In this document: one piece after another, positions 36,801-51,800 of the stretch
How the letters are laid out: each line of letters opens with the position of its first letter
How positions within the stretch are numbered: the first letter of the stretch is position 1
Source of the DNA: Pteria penguin
Taxonomy: Eukaryota > Mollusca > Bivalvia > Pterioida > Pteriidae
NCBI GenBank assembly: GCA_035048485.1
Contig: CM068580.1
Span: 42,583,585 to 42,647,584, forward strand
Direction: 5' to 3'
Length of the DNA: 64,000 nt
Position numbers and translations under genes: made by a program
The notes under the pieces: model-generated
Database searches by the model: none
What the model saw: only the letters and a program-made list of their open reading frames with translations
What the model was told of the DNA's origin: nothing

Positions 36801-39800
36801 TTCGTTTGAGCTACATTAAAGTCAACAAACCACATTTTCGATAATTTTGCAACTGTCTTTTTAAGTACATTGACCTAATGTTATTAAATAGCTACATTAC
36901 ACCTGCTCAACTGATCGTAAAGATAAAACTGCCATCTATTGAAATACATGTAATTGTATCTCAGTCGTGTAACCAGGGTAATCTAAGATATAAGACAGGT
37001 TCAACAATTTATTTAACAAAGGAAAATTAAAAGGCATGTTCAAAGGAGTAAAATTTCAACTTTCCATCAGATAAAAATGCAAAAGTCGTCACTTTAGTTT
37101 TCTCAAGAAATCGTGGAATTGTTGCCATTGCATCTGTACGTTCAATGTACATTACTTGTGCCGTTTCTTCAGCCTCCTCGTTATCACTGGCGTCGAATGG
37201 TCGGGTTTCATCTTCGAGAAAACTTGCGCAGATTTTCTCGCCAATCCGGAGAGCTGTGCTCTCCAGTTGCCATCATTTGTGATGAAGGCACTGGACGTCT
37301 AGCTATCAACATCCTCTGGCAGCCGGAGATCGTCAGGTTTTGTTGTGTTGTCGTCTGATGAGGCAAAGCCAGCCTTGCGGAAGCTGTTGACGGTGCCGCA
37401 AGGCTTTACTGAGTAGGTGGATTGCATCTAGTAGAGGCAGTCTTCACGCAATGCCGCTGACTGATAGTGTTATCTTGTCGATATCTCCGATAATCTTTCG
37501 TATGACCTGGCTTCGGCAGTTGGTAATTAATTAATCCTTTCATCCCTACTGCCACGGCCTATTACACAATTAACGTGTTATCTGGTCAACAACTTTCACC
37601 TGGACAGGTGTGAAACCATTTATATCTAATCGATAAGTGGCCTGCACCGTAGTAAGCAATACGCCCTTGGGCGTGACACAGTTAAATTTTGACAAAGGTA
37701 TGCTTGGTGAGATAATCGCGATATTCAAATAAACAAAGTCGCTTCTTTATTCTAGTATAATAAATGGCAGATTTTCAATAGATTTGATAGAAAATGGTTT
37801 TGGATTTCAGCATCTTATTCAATAAAACGAAATATTCAATAATACGATATTCAATTAAGTGGCGGGCACTGTATATAATTTAGACCAATATCACATACAT
37901 CTTTTTGATAATTGTATTGGGTGTAAAGCAACACAGCATACCAGCATGTCTCTCTGTTTGAAGGGAGCCACACTTTTTACACACATTCCTTCAGACTTTT
38001 TGGTTTTATTTAGACTGCACAATGTTGATTTCAATTTTTTGAATGTAATTTTAGAACATTATTTATATTCCCCTGTTTTTGACATGATTATGCTCTGTGT
38101 TTTAACACTACTTTATTATTTGTTCAGATAATGTATAAGCTCATAGATCTGGGTTATGCGAAGGAGCTGGATCAAGACAGCGTCTGTACATCATTTGTTG
38201 GAACTCTTCAATATTTGGTAAGGTTTTGTATTGATGAAAAAGGCATTATCTTTACACATTGATTATGGCAAGATTTATTAACCCTCTAAGATTGCAGTTT
38301 TGACTTCTCTACTGTTTTATTTCAGGCCCCTGAGTTATTTGCTAGTCAGAAGTACACATGTACTGTAGATTATTGGTCATTTGGTACAGTGGTGTTTGAA
38401 TGTGTCACAGGCAATCGTCCATTCCTGCCTCAAGTACCTCCAGTCACATGGTAAGGCATTCAATTTTTTTTTAATATGTAGGGTATCAAATTAGAGGTCC
38501 TAAAACTTAGTTTAGATATCTTGTCAGTGAAAGAAGTTAAAAAGTAAATATGGCCACAACACTTAATAAATTATAATGCCATAGATTAAGGGAAAATTTC
38601 TTTAAAGTGACATATAACAACTAGGTTTCAACAAACAAGTATAAAACTGAAAGAAAGAAACCATTTTTAGCTCACCTGAGCCAAAGGCTCAAGTGAGCTA
38701 TAGTCATAGTGCGCCGTCCGTCGTCCGTCGTCGTCGTCGTCCGTCGTTAACTTTTTCACATTTTCGACTTCTTCCCTGGAACTACATTGCAGATTTGGAT
38801 CAAACTTTGTGTAAATGATGTACTCAAGGTCCCCTACTAAAATTGTGTTCGGGATCCAGATTCCCTCAGGGGTGGATCCAGGGCGGGACCAAAAGTGCCC
38901 AAAAGGGTACCCCTCTTCAAACATCTTCTTCTCCAGAACCAGTACATAAATGGGGAAACTAATTGCATTTCAACAATCTATAAAGATGGGTTATTAAAAA
39001 TTGTGTTCGGGGTTAAGATCCGTCAAATAGAAATTTACGCTTTTTTGACGTGTTTTTGGACTTAGTCATTTCAATGAAGAAAAGTGTCATGTTTTTCAGT
39101 TAATTGATATTGATGATTTCTTAATGACTATTTTGATCATAATTGTGGTAAGGAATATTATTGTGAAAGAATTTTGTCATTATCTCAATTTTTGGATTTT
39201 TTATGAATTTTTTAAGACTTCCAAAAAAAGGGGGGGGGGGGGAGGGGGTTGGCCATTTTTCACATTTTCAACTTTTTCTACGAAACCACATGAAAGATTT
39301 TAATGAAACATGGAATACATGAAGTACTAAAAGTCCTCTATCAATTTGGTAAATTTCATCCAAATTGGTAAACAGATAATGCCACCATGTCTAAAAAGTA
39401 GGTCTCACAATGGTACATATACCACTTGGTAATTGAAATATGGAGAGTAGCGGATCAAATCCAGCTGTGGTCAAAAAAAATTTTTTTTTTTTTTACACAT
39501 CTAAATAAGTTTTTAGATGTTTCTTAACATTCAACATATGAAATTAGGAATTTTACGTTTAAGACTTCCAAAAAAATAAAGGGGGGTGGGGGGGGGGGTG
39601 GCCATTTTTCACATTTTCAACTTTTTCTACAAAACTGTTTGGAACTACATTGCAGATTTGGATCAAACTTTGTGTAAATGATGTACTCAAGGTCCCCTAC
39701 TAAAATTGTGTTCGGGATCCAGATTCCCTCAGGGGTGGATCCAGGGCGGGACCAAAAGTGCCCAAAAGGGTACCCCTCTTCAAACATCTTCTTCTCCAGA

Positions 39801-42800
39801 ACCAGTACATAAATGGGGAAACTAATTGCATTTCAACAATCTATAAAGATGGGTTATTAAAAATTATGTTCGGGGTTAAGATCCGTCAAATAGAAATTTA
39901 CGCTTTTTTGACGTGTTTCTGGACTTAGTCATTTCAATAAAGAAAAGTGTCATGTTTTTCAGTTAATTGATATTGATGATTTCTTAATGACTATTTTGAT
40001 CATAATTGTGTTAAGGAATATTATTGTGAAAGAATTTTGTCATTATCTCAATTTTTGGATTTTTTATGAATTTTTTAAGACTTCCAAATGAGGGTGTGTA
40101 GGAACAATTCAATCACATTTTTCACGTCTGCTGTTATACCACATGAAAGATTTTAATGAAACATGGAATACATGAAGTACTAAAGGTCCTCTATCAATTT
40201 GGTAAATTTCATCCAAATTGGTTAACAGATAATGCCACCATGTCTAAAAAGCAGTTCTCACAATGGTACATATACCACTTGGTAATTGAAATATGGAGAA
40301 ATTTTTTTTTCATTTCTTTACACATCTAAATAAGTTTTTAGATGTTTCTCAACACTCAACATATGAAATTAGGCAATTTTAAGTTAGATCTGGACAATAT
40401 TTGAAACAATTGTTGTTCATGACCCAGACTTGAAATCAGTCAACAAAAGGCCCCACCTAAAGAAAATGACTAACTTGTTGCCCTGAATGACTTCTTGCAG
40501 AGACAAAGGAAATGCTTAATATCAAAATCACCTGAATGGATGTGCAAAAAAGTGTTGTTTTTTATTCTAGCCTGAAATAAAATTTGACATTTTCCACATC
40601 TGTGTTGACTTAGTCACATTAATGCAAAAATAAATGAATTCTTCCTTCATGCATGACTGATAATCTAGGTACTCAGGTGAGCGATATAGGCCCGCTTGGG
40701 CCTCTTGTTTATCCTTTTATTTTTATTTTTTGTGCAATTTACTGTTGAGAAAACACAGTAATGACATTATGTTTCCATCTGCTGTTAGTTTCTTTATATT
40801 CTTGTACATCTTACAGATGTGAAGAAGAAACCAGATGATCCTTAAAGTCAAGGTCATGTGCAGGGATTCTCTGCTTTGTAGTTTTCTTGCTTCAGTTTTA
40901 TCAGACATCTGCTTATGGAGATACCAAGGTCTTTATGACCTATTGATTGATTGATTGATTGATTTTGTTTTAATGTCACACCATGAATATTTCACGTATA
41001 TAGTGACGGCATCTGTCTGATGTGGGGAATACAAATTTTGACCTTTGCTATTGACCCACCTGAAGCAGTGAGGGATCTTGCATACCACGACACGGTGCCT
41101 TGAGTTTTTACTCGAACCCTGGCCTCCCGATCAAGAAGCGAGCGCGATACCACTAAGCCACGCACTTTATGACCTAAGATACTATATATATATGTAAAAA
41201 CATATAAAGATTCGAAGAAGTCCTTGAAAGGGAAATCCGGTATATAAAAAGTAAAGGAACACAAACACTCTGTATTGCAAATCTTCAGCCTCACGACCTT
41301 TATCAAGCAATTTTTCAGATGACGAATACAAGGCTATGTAAAATCCATGTTTACAATTCAAAGATATATAAGATTCAAATTTTTATATGCCCGTCCAATA
41401 GATGGGACGTATTATGTTATGGCGCTGTCCGTCCATCCGTGTGTCCGTCCGTCTGTCCGGGGTCATGTTTTCCGGACTTTTTTTGGACGTCTTTCAAGAT
41501 ATTGCGATGAAATGTAGTATATAGCTTTATTTCAAGCAGCATCAGCACCAGTTCGAGTTTCGTTAAGGTTGACTTACTTTTGACAGAGTTATGGTCCTTG
41601 GACTTATAAATTTCAAGATTTTTTTCAGAAATCCATTAAAAATCTATTTTTTGTGAAAACATTATGAAATTTATTATGAAACAAGTAAAATGTACCAACT
41701 ATCACATATGTTACGGGTTTTAATATCTTTTTGTTCATTTTTGAGAAATTTATAATTTTAGGGGGGGGGGGGGGTAACCATATGTCCTAGGTCATGTTTT
41801 CCGGACTTTTTTTTGCCGTCTTTCAAGATATTGAGTTGAAATTTGGTATATAGCTTTATTCCAAGCGGCGTCAGTACCAGTTCGAGTTTTGTTACAATTG
41901 ACCTACTTTTGACGGATTTATGGCACTTGGACTTAGAAATTTCAAGATTTTGTTTTGAAAATTCATTAAAAATCTAATTTTTGTAAAAACATTATGAAAT
42001 TTACCACAAAACAAGTAAAATGTACCAACTTCCACATATTTTACAGGTATTGATATCTTTTTTTTTTCATTTTTGAGAAATTTATAGTTTTAGGGGGGGG
42101 GGGCTAGTTCTAAAAAATTTCAAGGTTTTTTTTGCAGGTCTAGTTCCAAGCTGGGTTGGATAGGACCATTCTGCAGGAGTTATTGCCCTTGGACTTATTC
42201 CTATGATAAAATGCTATGAAACGCAATTAACTTCAGTAAACGTCAGATGTTTTTCATGAAAATCATGCCAAATGCGAATTGATCCTGTCCGAATTAAGCG
42301 ACGGGCATATTATGCCACGCTAGGCGTTGCTCTTGTTTGAAGATTATGTATCTTTGAATTGTAAACATGAATTTTATATAGCCTTGTATTTGTCATCTGA
42401 AAAATGGCTTGATAAATGTTGTGAGGCGGAAAATATGCAATACAGAGCATTTAAATATATGTCTTTTATGGATTATTTCCATTTGAAAAATTGATTGGCA
42501 TATGATGTATTACAGGCATCGAGAAGTATGTCAGAAATCACCAGATGATATCTGTGCTTATTATGCTGCTGATGGCATGGTCAAATTTTCAAAGAAGATT
42601 GTTACACATACACATTTATGCAGGTATGTTATCTTATATTTCTTAAATGAGAGTTTAGTTAAGGTGTTTTGCTATGCATAGGAAATATGACTGAACTTTC
42701 AAAAACTTCAGCTAACTTCTAAGCTCACATTCGATCTATTTATTACATATTTTGATTGTCTTATTTATTATACTTTCCAGTATGAAAGAGTAAAACAACA

Positions 42801-45800
42801 TAGAATTATCAACAACTGCACTAAAATTATTCACAGATTTCATAGTAAAAAGTCTAAATTATGTGGACATTTATAACCAAATGGGATAAAGTATTGCGCA
42901 GGAACCTATTGTAGTCTCTCATTTGGTTCATTCCTCATTTGAGGGAAGTGGAATGGTATGCCATGACACCTGCTGCAGGTATGGGTTTTCCCTAGGTATT
43001 AGGGTTTCCTCAACCACTAAACACTGGCTGCCCTCATATAGGTGAAACAATCATGGAGTGACAGACAAGCATCCCTACCTACAGCTGCTTTGTCTATCAA
43101 AGTGAATGACTATGCATGTAAAGGAAGGGAGTGTATTTCAGTGATAATATAGTGTGCTGATCTTATCAAGTGAATGACTATGCATGTAAAGGAAGGGAGT
43201 GTATTTCAGTGATAATATAGTGTGCTGATCTTATCAAGCTGGTGTGGCTCAGTGGATGAGGTACTTGGCTTGTGACCGAAAGGTCCTGGGATAGATTTCC
43301 ACCATGGGCACACCGATGTTTCGGATGAGACAGTAAAAACTGAGGTCCCGAAGTCTTGGTAGGTGTGGCATGTAAAAGATCCCTCGCTGCTTCGGGTGGG
43401 TCCATTGCAAGGTAAAAATTTTTGTGTGATGCATCAGGCAGATGCCGTCGCTATATACATGAAGTAATCATGGAGTGAGGTAAAACAATAATCAATCAAT
43501 CAATCAATGCTGATATTGTTACACAGAATATAGCTTAGAGTACATTGTTTTTCTCAAAGATACTGTTTTGTCCTCTTCCAGATCAATGCAAGCATATTTT
43601 GAACAGTGGTTACGCATCATGTTACGTTGGGACCCCAAAGAACGTGGAGGAGGACTGGTGGCAGATGATAAGAGACCAAAGTGTTTCAAATTCCTAGAAA
43701 CTATGCTGGATATGAAGGTTTGAATGAAATTTGTATGTCTAGGTTTCTGTTTTTGCTTAAGGATTTCATAGTCACTAAATTGCTGAAAAATCTGGTTTGG
43801 TCAAATGCTAGCATCTTTGATTTGTATTTTGTGAAATGCCTGTTCTGATGTTAATTTATGTGGGGTGAATATCACTTAGGGCTATGTTTGTATTGAAGAC
43901 TGGAAAGACCCATTAAAATCCCTAACTGCCCTTAACAGGGTTACTTCGGACAATCAAACTTTGATATCTTGAAATAGTAGGGACCATAGAAAATACTTTG
44001 AGATACCGATAGTTCAAAATACCCCAAATTTTACTTAATGGCCATGAATAGAGAACATGTTCACAAACATGTTTTAGACATGCCATCATTATCAAAATAT
44101 ATGTATATATAGTAAATATCATTCCTATTGAAATGATTAAGTCATATAACATCTTTTATTGATAATCTTCGAGAAAATATCTTCTACGATTTGAAAAATC
44201 ATTAATTTTTTTTTCGAGACTGGAGGGATAATTTCATTGTCAACACATTTCAATTGATCACTTATTGAGAAATTCTAATACTTGTATGGTATTTTCCTGA
44301 ATTTCTTATTGAAATGTGCGATTGTTCCAGAATTTTTTGTCAAACATTTTTCTAATTTTACAGGATATTGCTCATCATTTATTTTGAATATCTAACTTAC
44401 CGAACTAATAACATTGGCAACTTGTTATGTTATGTTTAATTATTTTTGCTTAATTCAAATTCATATTCAATTTCCTATCTGTATTTGACAACGAATATTA
44501 CAAATAACAAAGTATGCAAAATCGCAATGGTTTCATATAACATTTTGCAAGTTCCAGCATATGTACTGACACGTTTAATTTATCTTGCTAACAGTTGCAT
44601 TATATTTTGCACTGTAGTTAGTGTCAGTTTGTATGAATTAGATATTCTCAAAGATATGATAATACAACAAATTTTTAATGCAAGTACTTGTACAAGGTAT
44701 TTTGTGTTGTTGAGATATAGTCACTTGTAAAGCAGCATAACATATAAGGATCATTTTCTCCGATGTCTGTTTGTTTGTCTATCTGGTTTCAGTCACACCT
44801 TTGAGAAATGAATAGCACATGTTTTAGCGTTTAAACTTAAATAAATGTAGGGATTTAGTGTATCTGTAAAGACCATATTGCCTTTGAGATATCAGTTTTT
44901 ATGCTTTTATAGAAATTAAGACATTAGAAATTAGTATAAGTTTTCAAATAATTTCAGTTTTTATATGCCTATCGTAGACAGACGTATTTAGGGATTACCA
45001 TGCAAGTGTTTTACGAAAACTGACAGGGTATCGGCGAATACCCTGTAACTTTTTTTAAAACACAAACATGGTAACCCCATTCTGATGCATTTGATAAAAA
45101 TAATTACATGTATAAATAAAGGCAGTATGCACAGAGTTACGCTTTCTAAACCAAGTCGCTAATCACAGTGACTTCATATAAAAAACTATGGGGTATTGTG
45201 ACGTCTTAAATAAAAAACTGCAGGGTATCATGACGTCATATCAAAAACTTTCACAGAATAGTTACCCAAGACCCAAGGGTGTGTCTTGATTGACTCAAAG
45301 GTCATATCTGCAAGGTCAAGGTCACACTGCATATATGATGGGTAAATTTTTGTCTGGTCCATAACTTTTACCCATTGCACGGAAGGGGCAGGCGTGGTGT
45401 AGTGGTTAAGCGCTTGGCTTGCGGCGCCGACGATCCGGGTTCGATTCCCGGGTTGCGCCACTATGTTTAAGAGGTTGGTAACCTCCTGCTTCCATGTCGC
45501 GATATAACTGAAATACTGTTGAAAGCGACGTAAAACACCAATCAACCAACCAACCAACCCATTGTACGGATTTGAATAATATTTTACAGAATTGAGGGCA
45601 AAGGGAGAATATTTTCATACTTTAAAATTTCATCGATTCAAACTGAGTGATGGGCATACTATGCCATGCTATGCATTGCTCTTATATGAGTAAAACTTTT
45701 ATATATCTTTGATATCTTGACCCCTTTACCATTTACTAAAAATTTAACCACATATTGTAATCTTGAACTTAGTATTGATTGATTATTGTCGTAGTCTCTT

Positions 45801-48800
45801 CACGATTATTTCATGTATATGGTAATGGGGTAATGGCATCTGTTTGGTGCATTGCACAAAAATTTATTCTTTTGCAACATACCCACCTGAAACAATGAGA
45901 TATCTCTTACATCCCACGCCTGTTGTGATACAGGACTACAGTTTTCACCATTTCATCTGGAATGCAGGTCACCGGTGCGCCCATGATGGGTGAGGAACCT
46001 AGGACTTCATAGTCACATGCCAAGCACCTCATCCACTGAGCACCGGCTCTGAACTTGGTAAGATATTTTCATGTGTACATGATAGCACTTATTGTCATCT
46101 TCACTCATTATGAATATTTCCATTTCAGATTGTAAATATTCTCAATGTATCAACAAATCAGCTACTTTCATATCCCCTAATAGAACAGCTTTCTATGCAA
46201 GATCTTCAGAAAACAATAGAGCATGAGACCAGGATCAAGGTGGAAGACCAGGATATCTTACTTGCAAGTGGAGTCACTCCAGACCCCAATTTAGATGCTA
46301 GTCAATGTTGGAACGTGCCCGTTAGTATCAAAGTTATAGTAGTTGCTGAAAAGTTAACTGTTTTTTCTTGTTTCTCTTACATCATAGTGTTATACAGATA
46401 TAGAAGGTATATGGAACTATATGAATTTACTTGTATTTATTTCTGTCAAGGGTGAAGAAGATTGGGTAGTGTTTCTGTTCAAGAAAGGAAACCACTTTGA
46501 ATACACTACAAATTTCAAAACTCTACCAACTCGTGTTCAGCATATAGTGCGGGAAGCTAAAACCCTTTTACCATACTCAGTAAGTCAACCAGTATTGTTT
46601 CTATTGAAAAGAAAACTTATTAGATTTAAAATGTGTTAATAATTTCTAAATGATATATGGAATATATTGTGGAACTCATTATGTGTTTCCATGTCAAAAT
46701 TTAAGTTAATATCTAAAAAAGAAATACTTGATAAATGTTTTTGCATGAATATTGCCTACAGAGGATTTGTATTTGAATTCTATATTGAACCGTAATTTCA
46801 GGAGCAGAAAAAATCCTGGGCAGAAGCAGTTTGGTTTTGTAACGAACAAGTTGTTGATTTCAATAGACTTATTCTCAGTCAGAGGGCAGCTATGTAAGTT
46901 ATAATTTATAATGAATCTTTGTAATGCACTGTATATGATTTCTTTCATGATATTATTCAGAAATACCTTAAATGGTAATTCTCTAACAAAATTTTTATGC
47001 CTCCAGATCGATAGATCGGGAACATATTGTTTTTGGTCTGTCTGTCTGTTTGTTTGTTTGTCTGTCTGTTTGTTGTCAGCTTTAACCTTGACTATAACTT
47101 TTGAACTGTGAAGGATAGTGACTTCATATTTGACATGAGTACTCAACTATTGAAGCCCTTTCAAATGACACCAAGGTCGATGACATCTTGACCTTAACAA
47201 TGACCTTCACGCTAAAAATATCTTTTCGTACTTTAGTGCCGCTAGGGGCATTAGTGTTTCAAAAACCAGCTTGTTAAAGCTGTATATGAAGATTAGATGA
47301 AGAATGCATTTTGTGTGGAATAAGTTCATTTTAATAGAGTTATCTCCCCATATTCTGTCTTCAGTGTTTTAATGTTATGATACCCTTGTTAATACTATCT
47401 CCTAATCTGATCATACATTTATCTAATCATATCTGTAGCTTTTGCCTTTGTTTATATGACTTTGTATTTTTAGGCTGAGTTTACTTAGAACAAACTCAAA
47501 CTTCTTGAAATTGAAGAACAAAATGCTGAATGAATGTGATCATTTGTTTGCTAAGTTACAGTACTTCAAAGAAAGGTGAGAAATCTTAGAACATTTCCAT
47601 TTATTAAAGTAATATATAAACAAAGCTTAGCTGCAAGATCTTTTTGCCCTTAATTTCACTTTTTATATCCGCATTTGGGGATTGGGTCAGAGGGATTTAA
47701 ATCATAATAACCTACAAAGTTTCTGTCTACTCTGTGGGCTGTAGTTTATCTTCATAACTGCATCTGCACCTGTAACATTTAGCGAGTTATCTGAGAACTT
47801 GATAGATTTCATACTCTCACCTGTAACTTTTAGCCAGTTATCTGAGATCTTGATAGATTTCATACTCTCACCTGTAAAACATTTAGCCAGTTATCTGAGA
47901 ACTTGATAGATTTCATACTCTCACCTGTAGCTTTTAGCCAGTTATCTGAGAACTTGATAGATTTCATACTCTCACCTGTAACTTTTAGCCAGTTATCTGA
48001 GAACTTGATAGACTTCATACTCTCACTTGTAACATTTAGCCAGTTATCTGAGAACTTGATAGATTTCATACTCTTCTCTAGTATGCCATTTAGATTGGGA
48101 AATCTCATACTGAGAGTATTTCACTCCACTGACTTTCTTGAACATGGAGTTAAATTGATTAAAAATTTCAGACTCAAATTGAACAACTTAAGAATTATTT
48201 TCTGAAATTTTATGAAAATTTGGTGAGTACCTCATGTCATTGTAATTTTTTGTGATATTTTTAGTTTACAGTTTGATATAAATATGTATGCTGACCAAAG
48301 AGCAACAGGTGGCCTTGGTAAGTTATCTAATTCATTTACTAAAGATAGAGAAGGTAAAAAGAGCACATATATTAAACTTTGTAACTAAGGGTTAGAATTA
48401 TCTGTTAAATATCATGGAGTGAAAAATTGTTATTCTGTACACTGTTGTGGCCAACTGAAGGTTTATAATTCTAGAAGGCATCTAAAGTTTAGTTCAACCA
48501 CCTGTCTGTCCATTTGTTTGTCCAACACAGAAATTTTGCATTATTTAGGCAAATTGTTGTTACAGGGTCATCAGTTTTTCTCAAATACATCTTACTGTAA
48601 CAATTTACATGTAGACAGAATTTCTGATTGAAAATAGTAAGTGAAATGATACATGATAAAAAATCCTTATGATTTCTAGCTCAAGGTTTGTGATAGGTAA
48701 TGAATATAACAACCAGGTACATCAGCTTAATTTATCTGAAGATTGTATATTGAGGATGGATTATGGTGTTGTTAGCGAGGCTGTTCCAGAGTCTGTACTA

Positions 48801-51800
48801 TCTCTTTAAAAATATTTTACTATGTGTTTATATACATTACTTGCATCTCCCTTATAGTTGCAGATGAATTGTGCAAGACATGGAAGAAAATGGGGGATGA
48901 TTTAGATGCACTGAAGGCACAGGTTGGTGATGGGTATTTTCTGTAGAGTATGCGATGAGAGCAGAGTTATTAAACATTCAGTAGTTGGTAAACATAATAT
49001 AATGTGATGCTGATTATTTTTTCTATTTGATAATGGAAATGCTGTGTAAATACTCAGGCTAGGATAAATATTCTTTCCTTAAGATGAGAACGCCATCTGG
49101 AAGAGTTGAAAATATTTGTACATTGGATGAAGTATTTGTCAGATCAGTATTATCATGATAAATGGACTCCAGAATTGTTTGCATATCATATATTTGTGGT
49201 GCCAACAAAAAGACACTAACAAATACAATTGCGCAAAGAAATATTTGTAAAAAGCGACGCAGATATTATTTCCTTCTTGTTTCATATCACACCAAGATTA
49301 TGCACACTTGCGTAATTATATGGTAAAGGCATCTGCCTGATGCTTGGGCAATGAATCCACTGTATTGCCACATGGGGCCTTAGTTTTTAGTTTCTGCCTT
49401 GTCTGAAAGATGGGATATGAAGGCAGGACTGGAAACAATGACCTCTGTCACAAGCCAGGCATGTTGCCATCTTGGCTATGCCAGCTTGGATATATAAATC
49501 ACATACATATTATTTTTGTGTGTAAACTAGGGTGATTGGTGTTTGTGATGGAAATATGTAAATGGAGACCCTGAGTTATTTAGAGATTTACTGCCCGAAG
49601 GACCATTACTGTTCTAGTTTAAACATTTTGTTTTCTTTTTATCTCAGAGGGACCAAGTGAATAAATTGGACCAACAGGCTACAGCCCTGCAAACCAAGAT
49701 TGTTGAGTTACAGAGAAGTCCTTTTGCTCGAGCTAAACAGAATGACACTTTGGAAGCCATGTAAATATAATTAAATAAATTAAGATGATTAAGCATGTAA
49801 TTTATTATTTTCAAGTTCCTACCAACATTGACATCAATCTGTTCTTTAGAGGACTTCGGGCAGCAATGGGCAGCTTGGCATTAGCCCATTTCAACATAGA
49901 GTGAAAAGCTAGGATTTTAACTTTTAAATGTAAATATTGCCAGTGAGGCTTTTATCTTGATTGCCACATGAAGTATAACATTTGGCCTATGTGTACACTT
50001 TATAATGGAAGAAAAAGAAGATGACAATATTGTCTGTTGTCAGTCTGAAAAATGTAAAGTAAGTAAACTTTTACTCTGTTTTCATTTATATGGTTTTATA
50101 TATTCTTTAAGGGAAAAGAAATCAAGAGAGCTGTACCAAGAGCTCAGGCAAGCTGGAAAAGGTTAGTATAATGATAGTGCATTCTGGGAAGGATTATGGT
50201 ATTAATGTGATGCATAGTAGGAAAGGGTAGTACATTTGAGTAATGCATGCCAAAGAAGGTTAGTGTATTTGTGTGGTAGATTCTGGAAAAGATCAGTGTA
50301 TTTACGTTATGCATGCTGGGAAACGTTAGCTTGTTTATGTGGTGCATTCTGTGAAAGAGCAATGTATTTATATAAACATGCTATGAAAGGTCAGTGTATG
50401 TAATGAATGCTAAAAAAAGGTTAGTGAAGTTATGTGGCACTGGGAAAGGTTACTGTATTTGTGTCGTTCATACTTGAAAGGTCAATGGTTTTACCTTTTT
50501 GCATGTTAGGAAAAGTCAGTGTATTTGTGTGAAACATGCTGGAAAAATTTAATTAATGAGTTTTGTGCAGGAAATGTCAGTGATTTGTGTTATGCATGCT
50601 GGGAGAGGTTATTGTATTTGTGTGATGCATGCTGGAAGAGGTCAGTGTATTTATGAGACACATGTGATAGTAATGGTCAGTTTATTCATATGATTCATGT
50701 TTGAAAGAAGTCTGTTTATTTTTGTGATTCATCTATGTATTTGGAAACAATTTTGAAATCAGTCTTTTAGAAATGATGTGAATAGATATTAAGATAAATT
50801 AGGAATAAAAACTTAACATTTCCAGAATCTCTTTAAGTCATACAATTTATGTTATATTTTAGGTAAAGGAGAGCAATATAAGGATCACAAGCCAATGGTA
50901 GAGGTTGTTGCTAAGAGTATCATGAATAGGGATAAAAGTTTGTCTGATCTCTATACACATTTAGGGTATGTATTATATATACATGTACATATACTGTACT
51001 TATGTTCTTATCTTTCAGTTGGGATAGCATCATTGACTAGAAGCTCTAGGTATGATAGATAAAATGTATATATAAAATGTTTACCTTGTGTTTCCACAAT
51101 GAAAGAGTTATTGTGGTCCTTTATTATTGCTTTTGAGAGGAGAGATGTATATATAAATGTACAATTTTAACGATATGTTAGGACTGTTTCAGGGTTCTTC
51201 CTATTTTAGAAAATAGCAGGAGATTTGAGAAAAAGTAGGAGGCAAAGTAAGGTGCGAGCACGGAAGGCCTTCTCGAGGGGTCTGGGTGCATGCTCCCTCA
51301 GAAATTTTTTGAAAAAAAGGAGCAAGGAGGAGAGATTTCCTAGATTCTAGACACTTAATTGTCTTACTTAATCACTGAATCAGTATGCTGTGAAATCTTT
51401 GCTTGAAATGAATAAACAAAAATGGTTTGTATTATGCATTCCAGATCATCTCCTTTAAAAAGAAAGTTGGGCATGACTCATGCTTAGGGTGCTGTTACTT
51501 TTTAAATTCCCCACCATACCTCAATTTCATAGTTTGGGACAAAGAAATAAAAGGAAAGGTCTTTAAAAGAACCCACTTATCCTATTGGATTCATACACTT
51601 TGGTCTTATCTTTGCCATCAATATTATAATCATCTTATTTATGATCGTATAAATAAGTGATTGATTGATTATTGTTTTACGTCACTCCAAGATTATTTCA
51701 CGTACATGGTGACAGCATCTGCCGGATGCATTGCATACAAATTTAGAATTTGAAACGGACCCAACCAAAGCAGTGAGGGATCTTTTACGTGCCACGCCTA

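Noticed and set aside
45228..45618. Minus-strand frames of 109 and 70 residues
   Set aside because: Antisense of a SINE inside a Helitron-like element.
47860..48205. Repeated frames on both strands ([30 protein letters not shown])
   Set aside because: Come from the 51-bp tandem repeat, a multiple of three, within IKK intron 11.
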